Shown here: positions 46,119 through 54,115 of the stretch, one piece after another
How positions within the stretch are numbered: position 1 is the first letter of the stretch
How the letters are laid out: every line of letters begins with the position of its first letter
Program-made: the position numbers and the translations under genes
Assembly: GCF_011605345.1 (NCBI RefSeq)
Contig: NZ_JAAOXM010000008.1
Coordinates: forward strand, 124,001 to 188,000
From: Burkholderia sp. D-99
GTDB taxonomy: Bacteria; Pseudomonadota; Gammaproteobacteria; Burkholderiales; Burkholderiaceae
Direction: 5' to 3'
Length of the DNA stretch: 64,000 bases
Notes under the pieces: model-generated
Told to the model about the DNA's origin: nothing
Databases searched by the model: none
What the model saw: only the letters and a program-made list of their open reading frames with translations

Positions 46119-46685
46119 TTACGCCTCCTGGAGCGTCTCGACGAGCCGCGCGGCCGACCCATCCGACAACGTCATCCGTGTCCACCGGCACATGCTGCCG
46201 CGGATCGGCACGACGCGCGACGCGTTCGCGCCGGTGTCGAATTCGACGCTCGACGGCCCCGCTCGATCATGCCAGCCGAGCGTGTCGAGCGCGGTTTCCA
46301 TGCGAACGATCTCCGCTGTCGCATAGCGCCACAGCGACGTGCCGAGCAGCATCGACAGCGGCTGCGAAAATTCGGCCGCACGCGCGGGCGAACAGGCGAG
46401 CAGGCGGTGCGTGAGGTCGCACACGAGATGCATGCGGCCCGCGCTGCCCGCGACGAGCCGCGCGAGCGCATGGTCGCCAGCGGAATCGAGGCGCGCGGCG
46501 AGCAGCCGCTCGGCCGTCACGCGTTCCTCGGGCGACATCTGCTGCAGGCCGGCTTCCCAGCGCGAGATCGTCGATTGCGCCACGCCGAACAGTTCCGCCG
46601 CGTGGCTCTGCTTCACGCGGTGCAGCGCCCGCCAGCGCTTGAGCTGCGGGCCGAGCGGCGGCGTGTGTAGCGGTGACGCGGTCAT
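46119..46685 (-). CDS. XRE-family DNA-binding protein
   Basis: Transcription regulator of 188 residues with an N-terminal Cro/C1-type helix-turn-helix (about residues 14-50: LKRWRALHRVKQSHAAELFG, VAQSTISRWEAG). The C-terminal part (about 85-188) has no enzyme motif but could bind a ligand, as in regulators with a PAS-like tail (HLVCDLTHRLLACSPARAAE). No target is evident; the lipoprotein gene at 46770-47408 lies just upstream on the same strand. Confidence 0.8.
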   Translation of the reverse strand: MTASPLHTPPLGPQLKRWRALHRVKQSHAAELFGVAQSTISRWEAGLQQMSPEERVTAERLLAARLDSAGDHALARLVAGSAGRMHLVCDLTHRLLACSPARAAEFSQPLSMLLGTSLWRYATAEIVRMETALDTLGWHDRAGPSSVEFDTGANASRVVPIRGSMCRWTRMTLSDGSAARLVETLQEA

Positions 46686-46769
46686 GGCGATGCTCCGGTT
46701 GCGGTCGTCGGGTGCGCTCGCGTGCGGCGGTCTGCCGTCACCGGCGCAACGGCGGCGATGAACGTGCCA

Positions 46770-47408
46770 TTACATGATCCTGAGGCCGCCGTTTGCCTCG
46801 AGCGCGATGGCCGCGAACGGCACGAGCACGATGCCGCCCAGCACGAGCACGCCGTCGGCGGCCACCGTGATCGGCGTGGCGAGGATCCGCAGGCCCATGC
46901 CGACGACGGACGGCGATTCCCTGATGTACACCGAGTACCGCTGGTTGAACGGTTGCGCGGTGCCTTTGTCCTTCTCGGCGAAACCTTCCGTCGAATAGCG
47001 CTTGCCGTCGATGTCGCCTTCGAGCACGAGGCCGGCCGGCTCGGCGATGAATCCGTCGGCGCTCGCGGCCTGCCGGGCGTCGTCCGGCGCGTCCTTCGGC
47101 AATACGATCCGGTAGTGCCCGGTGATGCTGCCGCCGCGCGCATGAAAGTCGGCAAACGTCGTATGCAGCGATTTCCGGTAGCCGGACAGCAGCACCGGCC
47201 GCAATTGCGCCGGCAGATCGAAGATGTAATGGTAGTCCGTGCCGAGGACGACCAGCTTCTTGCCGTCCTGGGTGATCATGAAGCCCGAGACGTATTCGCT
47301 GTATGCGTTGTCCTTGTACAGCTTCGGCGTGAAGCAGCCCGACAGCGCGAGGCTGCTCGCGGCCACGCCGGCGGCCAGCAGGCGCCGGCGCGTGATCGAT
47401 GTTTTCAT
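46770..47408 (-). CDS. Predicted lipoprotein
   Basis: Protein of 212 residues with a signal peptide that has a twin-Arg-like start (SITRRRLLAAGVAASSLALS) ending in a lipobox (LSGC, Cys25). The rest is beta-rich, with a C-terminal hydrophobic stretch (GVLVLGGIVLVPFAAIAL, about 186-203). No known family is recognised. It is divergent from the HdeD-like fusion gene. Function unknown. Confidence 0.75.
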   Translation of the reverse strand: MKTSITRRRLLAAGVAASSLALSGCFTPKLYKDNAYSEYVSGFMITQDGKKLVVLGTDYHYIFDLPAQLRPVLLSGYRKSLHTTFADFHARGGSITGHYRIVLPKDAPDDARQAASADGFIAEPAGLVLEGDIDGKRYSTEGFAEKDKGTAQPFNQRYSVYIRESPSVVGMGLRILATPITVAADGVLVLGGIVLVPFAAIALEANGGLRIM

Positions 47409-47768
47409 GGATTGTTGTCCCGTCTGGTGCGGTTCGGCGGCTTGCGCCCTCGGAAGCCGGATTCTCGCGTATCCGCCGCGCGTTGTCGAACGGGAAATCT
47501 GCCTGGGCAGCGCTGCCGATCCCGCCGTATCCCGTGCATGCCGGCCCGCCGGGGCCTGCCGACAACGTTTCCGTCACGCTTTCAACCGCCTCCGCCATAT
47601 CTTATTATTCGGCCAGTGCGGAGGCGTGCCGGCCGCCAACGGTCATGTCGAGGCATGACGCGCCGGTATGAGTTACCGCCTTTCGGCCGGTGCGTCGCAC
47701 GGCGCACGGTCGAAACGACAGGAAACGCATGGCCAGCGCGTTTCCCGAAAAAATCACGAGAGGGCGCG
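47409..47768. other. Divergent intergenic region, no gene supported
   Basis: 360 bp between the lipoprotein gene and the HdeD-like gene. An AT-rich TCTTATTATT near 47599-47608 is the best promoter candidate. Reading frames here are not convincing. Confidence 0.45.
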
Positions 47769-49172
47769 ATGGTACGACTGGTCTTGCTGCTGCTGGGTAT
47801 CGAATACTTGCGCACCCGCTGGCGCGGGCTGACCGTGCTCGGCTGGGTGTGGGTCGTCGCGGGCGTCGTGATCTTCGTCGATGCGCTCGACGGCGCGCTG
47901 CACTTTCCGATCCAGATCTTTGCGTGGCTGTTTCTGATCGAGGGGCTCGCGACGCTCGCGGTGGCCGGCAGCGGCGTCGGCGGGCAGCGCATCCTGCGCT
48001 ACGTGAAGGGGATCGTGGTCGTGGTGGCAGCCGGGCTCGTGTTCGCCGGGCATCACCACGGCCATTTCCTGCTGTCGATGATCTTCGGCACGCTGTTCCT
48101 GATCGACGGGCTGCTGCAGTGCACCGCCGCGTGGATGGTGCGCTATCGCCGCTGGAACGTCGCCTTCGCATGGGGCGTCGTCGAGATCCTGCTGGCGATC
48201 TTCTTCTACCAGCCGTACCCGACCCACTACGTGGGCACCGTGCCGTACTGCCTCGGCCTGCTGCTGATGTTCGGCGGGATGCACATGCTGAGCCTCGCCG
48301 CACGCGTGCGGCGACTGACGCGCAATCCGGCGTTCGCGACGTCGCCGGCACCGGCGATCGCGCCGGACCTCGACGATGCGCGCGACCTGCCGCATTTCGC
48401 CCAATCCGAATGGGACGGCCCGCCGGCCGACGGCGAGCATGCGCTCACCGTGCACGTGTGGACGCCGACCGGCACGTCGAAGGCCGAAGCGCAGCGCTAC
48501 CCCGTGATCGACCGCTATATCGCGGCGGTGGACGTCAACGGCGTGATCTCGACCGGGCACGCGGCGCTGGAGTCGCCGGAGGGCATCTATATCAGCCTGT
48601 ATCCGGGCGTCGAAATCGATCGTTCTCCGGACGAATTCACGCGCATCCTGCGTGCAACCCGCGAAAACGACGTGCCGGGCCTGTTTCAGCCCGACTACGC
48701 GACCGAGTCGAAGGCGTGGTGCCCGTCGACCGTGCGCGTGCGGATCCGCAACTACGATCCGGCGAAGCTGGACGCCTTCTGGTTGTCGTACCGGCAGAAC
48801 GTGACGTACAACCTCACGCACCGCAACTGCTCGAGCACCGTGTCGAACGCACTCGAAGCCGCGCTCGACGGCGCGGTGTGGCGGCTGAAGGGCGCGCGTG
48901 CCGGGTGGGGCGCGTTCGTGCGGCTGCTGCTCACGCCCGAGCTGTGGGTTGCCGCGCAGATCCGCAAGCGCGCGGTGACGATGGCGTGGACGCCCGGGCT
49001 CACGCTCGACTATGCGCGTGCGCTCAGCATGCTGGCCGACCCGCGGCCGTTCGCGTGGTGGAAGGTCGCGCGCTCGGCCGTTAAAGCGATCATGGTGTCG
49101 CGCCGAACGTGGCGCGAGCAGGACAACGCGGCGCTGTCGCCGGGCGGATCGGAGGCTGCGTCGTTGAAGTGA
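47769..49172 (+). CDS. HdeD-like membrane domain fused to a Cys/His domain
   Basis: Protein of 467 residues. Residues about 15-195 have six hydrophobic segments in the HdeD/DUF308 pattern (VLGWVWVVAGVVIFVDALDG, FAWLFLIEGLATLAVAGSGV). Residues about 235-400 form a soluble domain with VDVNGVISTGHAALESPEGI, ISLYPGVEID and THRNCSSTVSNALEAALDG. The His-Cys pattern (TGHAALES...NCSSTV) resembles a papain-like NlpC/DUF4105-type fold, so a peptidase or acyltransferase role is possible but unproven. The start (MVRLVLLLLG) is the first Met that makes a coherent first helix; earlier in-frame codons are non-membrane and Arg-rich. Confidence 0.75.
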   Translation: MVRLVLLLLGIEYLRTRWRGLTVLGWVWVVAGVVIFVDALDGALHFPIQIFAWLFLIEGLATLAVAGSGVGGQRILRYVKGIVVVVAAGLVFAGHHHGHFLLSMIFGTLFLIDGLLQCTAAWMVRYRRWNVAFAWGVVEILLAIFFYQPYPTHYVGTVPYCLGLLLMFGGMHMLSLAARVRRLTRNPAFATSPAPAIAPDLDDARDLPHFAQSEWDGPPADGEHALTVHVWTPTGTSKAEAQRYPVIDRYIAAVDVNGVISTGHAALESPEGIYISLYPGVEIDRSPDEFTRILRATRENDVPGLFQPDYATESKAWCPSTVRVRIRNYDPAKLDAFWLSYRQNVTYNLTHRNCSSTVSNALEAALDGAVWRLKGARAGWGAFVRLLLTPELWVAAQIRKRAVTMAWTPGLTLDYARALSMLADPRPFAWWKVARSAVKAIMVSRRTWREQDNAALSPGGSEAASLK

Positions 49173-49268
49173 TCGCGTGCCGCCGGATGAGGGCCCGGCG
49201 TCACAGAGGCCGCGATCGTGCGGCCCGGCGATGTTGCCCGCCACAAGAACCCACAGATACAAACAACA

Positions 49269-49847
49269 ATGAACAAGACGAGAGCATTCCGCATCCTGAT
49301 TCCCGCCGCGCTGGCGTTGACGAGCGCCGGCTTCGCGCAGGCGAGCGCGGACGAAGTGCCGCGCATGAGCAACGACGTGTACCGCACCTCGGTGTCGTTC
49401 TGCTCGAACGTCGCGGCTGCCGAGAAGATCGAGTGCCAGGGCGACATGATCGCCGCGGGCAGCCGGATCGTCGCGGCGATCGGCGGCCTGCCGCCGGCCT
49501 CCGCCACGTCGATCGACGAAGGCGCGCGCAACAAGCTGCCGGCGGCGGAGCGCAAGGGGCTCGCGCCTGTCGAGCCGGGCGCGATCGACAAGGACGACGA
49601 CCTCGCCGGTCTCGCGGGCATGGTGCGCCTGTGCGACGTGTATGAATCCGAACCGGCATCGCGCGCGCGGCATCACGCGGCGTTGAAGCAGCAGGCGCCG
49701 GATGCGGCACCGCGCGTCGAGGCGTTGCTGGCCGATGCGTCGACGGCGGCGCGCCAGCGCGTCAGCATCGGCGTGTGGCAGATCCTCGCGCTCGAAGGCC
49801 CCGCATCGGCCGCGCGCGCGTGCACGCAGCTGGGCGCCGGATCGTGA
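49269..49847 (+). CDS. Secreted protein with paired cysteines, Rap1a/Tai-like
   Basis: Exported protein of 192 residues: signal peptide about 1-26 (AGFAQASA), then a mature helical domain with Cys residues spaced as in the Rap1a/Tai immunity-like family (SVSFCSN, IECQGDM, VRLCDVY, ARACTQL). These four Cys probably form two disulphides in the periplasm. No amidase effector gene lies next to it, so an immunity role is only a possibility. It is followed by RNase T2 on the same strand after 197 bp. Confidence 0.6.
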   Translation: MNKTRAFRILIPAALALTSAGFAQASADEVPRMSNDVYRTSVSFCSNVAAAEKIECQGDMIAAGSRIVAAIGGLPPASATSIDEGARNKLPAAERKGLAPVEPGAIDKDDDLAGLAGMVRLCDVYESEPASRARHHAALKQQAPDAAPRVEALLADASTAARQRVSIGVWQILALEGPASAARACTQLGAGS

Positions 49848-50044
49848 GCGGCGGCGTGCCGCCGGCATCGCGGCACGCATCGACCGTGTGACGCAGCGCG
49901 GCGGCGCGTGCCCGCACCCGCGCCACGGGAAATCATTCGTCCACCTTCACATTCGTGCCATGTTGCGTCGGCAACAATCGCGGGCAGACATTCGACAATC
50001 TTGCGGCGCATCCCGCGACCGCAAGCCTTTTCCGAGGAAACGCC

Positions 50045-50776
50045 ATGCTCAAGACGCTCGCCCGCGCCGCTGCCGCACTCGCCGTCGCTTCCGCTTCACT
50101 GCACGCCACCGCGCAGACCAGCTACGACTACCTGTTGCTCGCCGCGTCGTGGGAGCCCGGCTTCTGCGCATCGCACGACACGCCCGAATGCACGAACCTC
50201 GCCGGCACGTATGCGGCGACGAGCCTGTCGCTGCATGGCCTGTGGCCGAACAACTACGACGGCAACCAGCCGTTCTACTGCGGCGTGCCGCAGAACGATA
50301 TCGACCTCGACAACGCGCACCAGTGGTGCAGCATGGACGCCTACCCGATCAGCAGCGCGACCCGCAACACGCTGTCGACGTACATGCCGGGCGTTGCGTC
50401 GTGCCTCGACAAGCACGAATGGTTCAAGCACGGCACCTGCTCGAACTCGGCGTCGCCCGATGCCTACTGGAACCAGGCGTCCGGCATGATCAGCCGGCTC
50501 GGCAATACGTCGTTCAACACGTTCCTGCAGGCGAACGCGGGTAAGACGGTCACGCGCAACCAGTTGCTGTCGGCGTTTGAAGGTGCGTTCGGCAGCAATA
50601 CGCGCAGCGCGGTGTCGCTGAAGTGCACGAAGACGAATGGCGTCAGCTATTTCACCGAGGCGTGGATCGCGGTGAAGACCACTGCGGCCGCGCAGTTCCC
50701 GAGCGCCGCGTCGCTCGTGACGGACGGCAATACGCAGGGCACGTGCCCGACGTCGGGTGTGTATATCGCGAAGTAA
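50045..50776 (+). CDS. Ribonuclease T2 family (RNase I-like), secreted
   Basis: Periplasmic endoribonuclease of 243 residues with a signal peptide ending ATAQ. Both active-site segments are intact: CAS-1 LHGLWPNN with His64 and CAS-2 KHEWFKHGTC with His124, Glu125, Lys128 and His129. Several Cys residues (41, 49, 79, 95, 120, 132) support disulphide pairing. It cleaves RNA non-specifically via 2',3'-cyclic phosphates. The start is supported by GAGGAAACGCC. It is a single-gene unit. Confidence 0.93.
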   Translation: MLKTLARAAAALAVASASLHATAQTSYDYLLLAASWEPGFCASHDTPECTNLAGTYAATSLSLHGLWPNNYDGNQPFYCGVPQNDIDLDNAHQWCSMDAYPISSATRNTLSTYMPGVASCLDKHEWFKHGTCSNSASPDAYWNQASGMISRLGNTSFNTFLQANAGKTVTRNQLLSAFEGAFGSNTRSAVSLKCTKTNGVSYFTEAWIAVKTTAAAQFPSAASLVTDGNTQGTCPTSGVYIAK

Positions 50777-50917
50777 CGAGGAAGGGGCGGCGCGCGCGCC
50801 ATCGCGCACGCCGTCGCCCGTTACGCCTTCGACGGGATGCCCGGCCACAGCGGCCGGGCCAGTTCCGGTACGTCGCGCTGCGGCTCGGCTCGTATGCGCA
50901 TACGCGTACACGTGCGC

Positions 50918-51553
50918 TTACGCGAGCAGCCGCAACGCGTCCTCGAGCGACAGCACCGTCGTACGCGATTCGAAGGCGGTGGAGAACAGGTGGTCGTGCA
51001 CCACAGGGTCCGGGTCGTAGCAGCAATCCTTGACCGTATACAGGCGGAAGTCCGCGTCGCTCGCGTGGGCGATCGACGACAGCATCACGCCCGTCGACGC
51101 GATGCCGACCATGATCAGCGAATCGACGCCTTGTTCAACCAGACGCGCTTGAAGATCGGTGCCGAAGAACACGCTGGCGCGATGCGCGACGATCAGCGGC
51201 TCGTCGGCTTGCCGGCCGAGCTCCGGGCATGAGCCGTCGTTGATGAAGAGGCCGAGCTGCTTGATCCCCTGACCGTTCTTGTTGCGCGGGCTGACTTCCG
51301 GATAGCCGGGGCTGAACCGGAGGTTCGCGAACCAGATGCCGATGCCGCTTGCCCGCGCGGCATCGCAGAGCCGGCGCGTATTGGCGAGCAGCCCGGGCGC
51401 GACCGTCGGAAAGAGGCCGAGGATGTCGGTCTGGTAATGCATGACGAGCAGCGCCGTGCTTGACGGCACGATGGCGGGAATCGGCGCGGATGGGTTGTCG
51501 CCGGGGTTCGTGCGGGGTGTCGTTGCGATATCCGGTGCGTTTTGCCGAGTCAT
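50918..51553 (-). CDS. Isochorismatase-fold protein lacking the usual triad
   Basis: Protein of 211 residues with the isochorismatase-like (cysteine hydrolase) fold. The usual catalytic Asp-Lys-Cys positions look changed: the block normally VIDMQ reads VMHYQ (Asp to His), the block normally VKHRxSAF reads VAHRASVF (Lys to Ala), and the block normally GCM/CV reads STGVML (Cys to Val). This alignment was done by eye. If correct, the protein cannot use the standard mechanism and may be a binding protein or use another site. It lies at the edge of the accessory region. Confidence 0.8.
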   Translation of the reverse strand: MTRQNAPDIATTPRTNPGDNPSAPIPAIVPSSTALLVMHYQTDILGLFPTVAPGLLANTRRLCDAARASGIGIWFANLRFSPGYPEVSPRNKNGQGIKQLGLFINDGSCPELGRQADEPLIVAHRASVFFGTDLQARLVEQGVDSLIMVGIASTGVMLSSIAHASDADFRLYTVKDCCYDPDPVVHDHLFSTAFESRTTVLSLEDALRLLA

Positions 51554-51753
51554 GAGTGAGGGTCTCCGATAGCCCGCGGGGAATTTCAGCGTCCCCGATT
51601 TGTACCGGAAAATCAGGTCGGCTGCCGATGCGATTTTCGTAGGGGCATGTTGCCGCGTCGCGCGGCAGTTTTCGTCACAGAGACGCCACGTTTGCGCGCG
51701 GCCGCAATATACTGGCGAGCGCTTGATCGACCAACGGTCGGTCGCGGCAGGGC

Positions 51754-51927
51754 GATGCCGATGCCGATGCCGATGCCGATGCCGATGCCGATGCCGATGC
51801 CGATGTCGATGCCGATGCCGATGCCGATGCCGATGCCGATGCCGATGTCGATGCCGATGCCGATGTCGATGTCGATGTCGATGTCGATGCCGATGCCGAT
51901 GTCGATGTCGATGTCGATGTCGATGTC
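51754..51927. repeat. Hexanucleotide tandem repeat, 29 units
   Basis: Uninterrupted array of 29 units of GATGCC or GATGTC. The two variants form runs: mostly GATGCC in units 1-18 (GATGTC at 9 and 16), GATGTC in 19-22, GATGCC in 23-24, and GATGTC in 25-29. It begins about 295 bp before the VOC gene start codon. Because the unit is 6 bp, changes in copy number keep any frame but shift promoter spacing. Confidence 0.97.
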
Positions 51928-52049
51928 GATGGTCGGCTGCAACCGTTCGCCGCTGTCGGTTCGCTGTTTTCGAGTGGATCGTGTCCGAAGCGGCAAGGCC
52001 CGGCGCGATGCCATTTCATGTCACGTTGCGCCAACACGAGCTACACGTC

Positions 52050-52436
52050 ATGCCAGTTACCGGATTCAATCACTACAATCTGCGGGCGGATCGATCGACA
52101 CTCGATGTGCTCCGCGATTTCTATGTCGACATCGTCGGCTTGCAGCAAGGGTTTCGTCCGCCGTTCAAGAGCTTCGGGTATTGGTTGTATGCGGGCACGC
52201 AGGACGTGCTGCATCTGACGGAAGCGCGGCCGGACGAGTCGCGCCCGTCGAACGTTGCCAATACGTTCGATCACGTTGCGTTTTCCTGCGCGGATGCCCG
52301 TGCAATGGAGCGTCACCTGACCGACGCCAACGTGGAATTCACACGCGAGTACGTTCCGCTCACGGGCCAGGTGCAGATTTTCTTCAACGACCCGTGCGGC
52401 AACGGCGTCGAGTTGAACTTCGCGCAAGCTGAATGA
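52050..52436 (+). CDS. VOC-family (glyoxalase/dioxygenase) protein
   Basis: Small metal-binding-fold protein of 128 residues in the vicinal oxygen chelate superfamily. Candidate metal ligands are His8 in GFNHYNLR, His51 (DVLHLTEA), His71 in FDHVAFSC and Glu121 in GNGVELNF. The closest relatives are glyoxalase/fosfomycin-resistance/extradiol-dioxygenase-type proteins. The ATG at 52050 matches the family N-terminus (MPVTGFNHYNLRA); the longer frame upstream runs through the hexamer array and is not protein-like. The reaction is unknown. Confidence 0.85.
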   Translation: MPVTGFNHYNLRADRSTLDVLRDFYVDIVGLQQGFRPPFKSFGYWLYAGTQDVLHLTEARPDESRPSNVANTFDHVAFSCADARAMERHLTDANVEFTREYVPLTGQVQIFFNDPCGNGVELNFAQAE

Positions 52437-52677
52437 GTGCGCAGGGCGTTTGCGTTCAAGCGACGCATGCCTCATTGGGTTTGCGTCGGGGCTGATCGTT
52501 TCGGAAGACCGATCGCTTCGCCATTTTCGGCGGCGGCTCGAATCCGGAGTCGATGCGGATGGTCAGACGGCGGCATCGAAATCAATGACATCCGGCGGTC
52601 GGGTCGCGCTGCCTCGACAACGCCGGACACAATAACCAGACGCCACTTTGGCGCTCGACTTGGAGGAAGGGGATTTC

Positions 52678-53187
52678 ATGGGAGTGGTACATATCGTTTT
52701 TGGGCCGCAAGGTGCCGGAAAGTCGACTTACGCGCGTACGCTCGCAGCCTCGTCCGGCGCGACGCGTTTCTCGATCGATGAGTGGATGGCACAGCTGTAC
52801 GGGCCGGATCTTCCGGAACCGCTTCAATTGAGCTGGCTCATGGAGCGAGTGCAGCGCTGCGAGAGTCAAATCTGGCGCACTGCCGAGCAGATCGCGAAAA
52901 ATGGCGGGAACGTCATTCTCGATCTCGGTTTCATGAAGGCGCGAAATCGTTCGGCGTTTGCCGATCGAGCCAGGGACGCCGGTATTGCGAGTGAACTGCA
53001 CTTTGTCACCGCACCGCATGACATCCGCCGCGGCCGTGTTCTGACGAGGAATTCAGAAAAGGGCGAGACGTTTTCGTTCGAGGTTTCGCCTGCGATGTTC
53101 GACTTCATGGAAAAGGAATTCGAAGCGCCGACGTCGCTCGAACTCGCATCGGCAACCGTGTTCGATTCTCATGTTCCGGCTGCGTGA
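52678..53187 (+). CDS. Zeta-toxin-like P-loop kinase
   Basis: P-loop protein of 169 residues with Walker A GPQGAGKST (9-17) and an acidic Walker-B-like region (VILDLGFMKARNR). It is of the AAA_33/zeta-toxin/shikimate-kinase-like group: a small kinase that phosphorylates a small molecule or sugar nucleotide. The start is supported by GGAAGGGGATTTC. No epsilon-type antitoxin gene is adjacent, so a toxin role is not supported; housekeeping small-molecule kinases share this fold. It stands alone in accessory DNA. Confidence 0.75.
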   Translation: MGVVHIVFGPQGAGKSTYARTLAASSGATRFSIDEWMAQLYGPDLPEPLQLSWLMERVQRCESQIWRTAEQIAKNGGNVILDLGFMKARNRSAFADRARDAGIASELHFVTAPHDIRRGRVLTRNSEKGETFSFEVSPAMFDFMEKEFEAPTSLELASATVFDSHVPAA

Positions 53188-53362
53188 TCGTGTGATCGGG
53201 TTGGCGCTTGATTGTCGGCACAGTTAGTGGGGCGGCAGGAGCTGGAGCGCTCGGCTCCTGCGCTTGAAGGCGGTGCTTGAGTTTTCGAGTGCCCGATTCA
53301 CGGAAGGTCGGCAGTTCGATCGTATTGCAGAACGTTTGCGATGGTGCCGACGATCATCTCCG

Positions 53363-53893
53363 CTAGTGCACCAGATCACAATGAATCTGCAGGCTTTCCG
53401 TTGCGTTGCGGTGAATCTGAAACCCGTGCTGCATCAGCGCGGCCTGGATCTGCGCGAGGGCCGACGCACATCGCCGCACGCGGCGCCGCTGCCAGAAAGG
53501 TGGCGTGAATACGCCCAGCGGCAACATTCGGACGCGGCGACCGTTCAGGCTGAATGAAACGTCGATATGCGTTCCGTCGACATCGTGTCCGTTGCTGCCG
53601 AAAATATCGGCCAGTTCGTCGCGGCGGGCGGGGTAGAGCAGGCGGAACGCGCCGATTCCCAGCGCGCGAAACTGACGACGGGCAAAACCGAGGCCGGACG
53701 CTCGCGGCTCGTAGCCGCGCGTCAGGATCAGGCTGATCCCGGCGGGCAACGCGGACTGGATCGCCTGCAGTTTGCCCAAGACGCGGGCTTCCACGTGGAC
53801 GTGTCGTGCTGGCCAGCGCGGCTGGATCCGTACGCCGGCGTGGATGCCGGGAGTCAGGGTCAGCAGGTTCGAATGCGTGTTCAGGCTATCCAT
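53363..53893 (-). CDS. Hypothetical protein, weakly peptidase-M15-like
   Basis: Protein of 176 residues from the start MDSLNTHSNLLTLTP. A central ILTRGYEPRASGLG block and SNGHDVDGTHIDVSFSLNG recall the first zinc block of D-Ala-D-Ala dipeptidase/M15 proteins (His and Asp ligands), but the spacing (H-x3-G instead of H-x2-G) is not canonical and no clear second zinc block is seen. Function is therefore open. The frame continues upstream into a degenerate glsA 3' end (TTYSGRSIF followed by Arg where the stop should be). Confidence 0.6.
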   Translation of the reverse strand: MDSLNTHSNLLTLTPGIHAGVRIQPRWPARHVHVEARVLGKLQAIQSALPAGISLILTRGYEPRASGLGFARRQFRALGIGAFRLLYPARRDELADIFGSNGHDVDGTHIDVSFSLNGRRVRMLPLGVFTPPFWQRRRVRRCASALAQIQAALMQHGFQIHRNATESLQIHCDLVH

Positions 53894-53907
53894 GGGTGCG
53901 ATGCGGC

Positions 53908-54091
53908 ATAAGAGCGGGCGATTGACGGGCAATGCCCGCATTGAGCATGTCGGTACATGCCGATATCGGTTGGTTGCCGTTGCCTCGGGGCAGTCGTGCG
54001 TAGCGCCGATGCGTCGGAAAATCGACCGCCCCGAATAGGTCGTCAACCATTCCGGTGCGAACGTGCTGGCACACCGGCAATATGAACCGAC
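53908..54091. repeat. glsA 3'-end repeat, copy A (degenerate)
   Basis: Degenerate copy of the last ~19 codons of glutaminase plus about 100 bp of downstream flank. On the minus strand it reads EWLTTYSGRSIF and then continues without a stop. It shares flank sequence with copies B (56410-56602) and C (the true gene end, 57790-57935). Confidence 0.75.
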
Positions 54092-54115
54092 GTGCGAGTA
54101 CCGCTCACCGATTTC

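Noticed and set aside
46722-47768. Extension of the HdeD-like gene by 349 codons
   Set aside because: The extra part lies over the lipoprotein gene on the other strand, is Arg-rich and has no membrane character.
51754-51927. CRISPR or coding repeat (Asp-Ala / Gly-Ile polymers)
   Set aside because: A 6-bp simple repeat; all six frames are open merely because the unit contains no stop.
51600-52049. Upstream extension of the VOC gene encoding Arg-Cys or Met-Pro repeats
   Set aside because: Composition comes only from the hexamer array; the family N-terminus begins at 52050.
52678-53187. Zeta toxin of a toxin-antitoxin pair
   Set aside because: Only the general P-loop kinase pattern is present and no antitoxin-like gene is adjacent.
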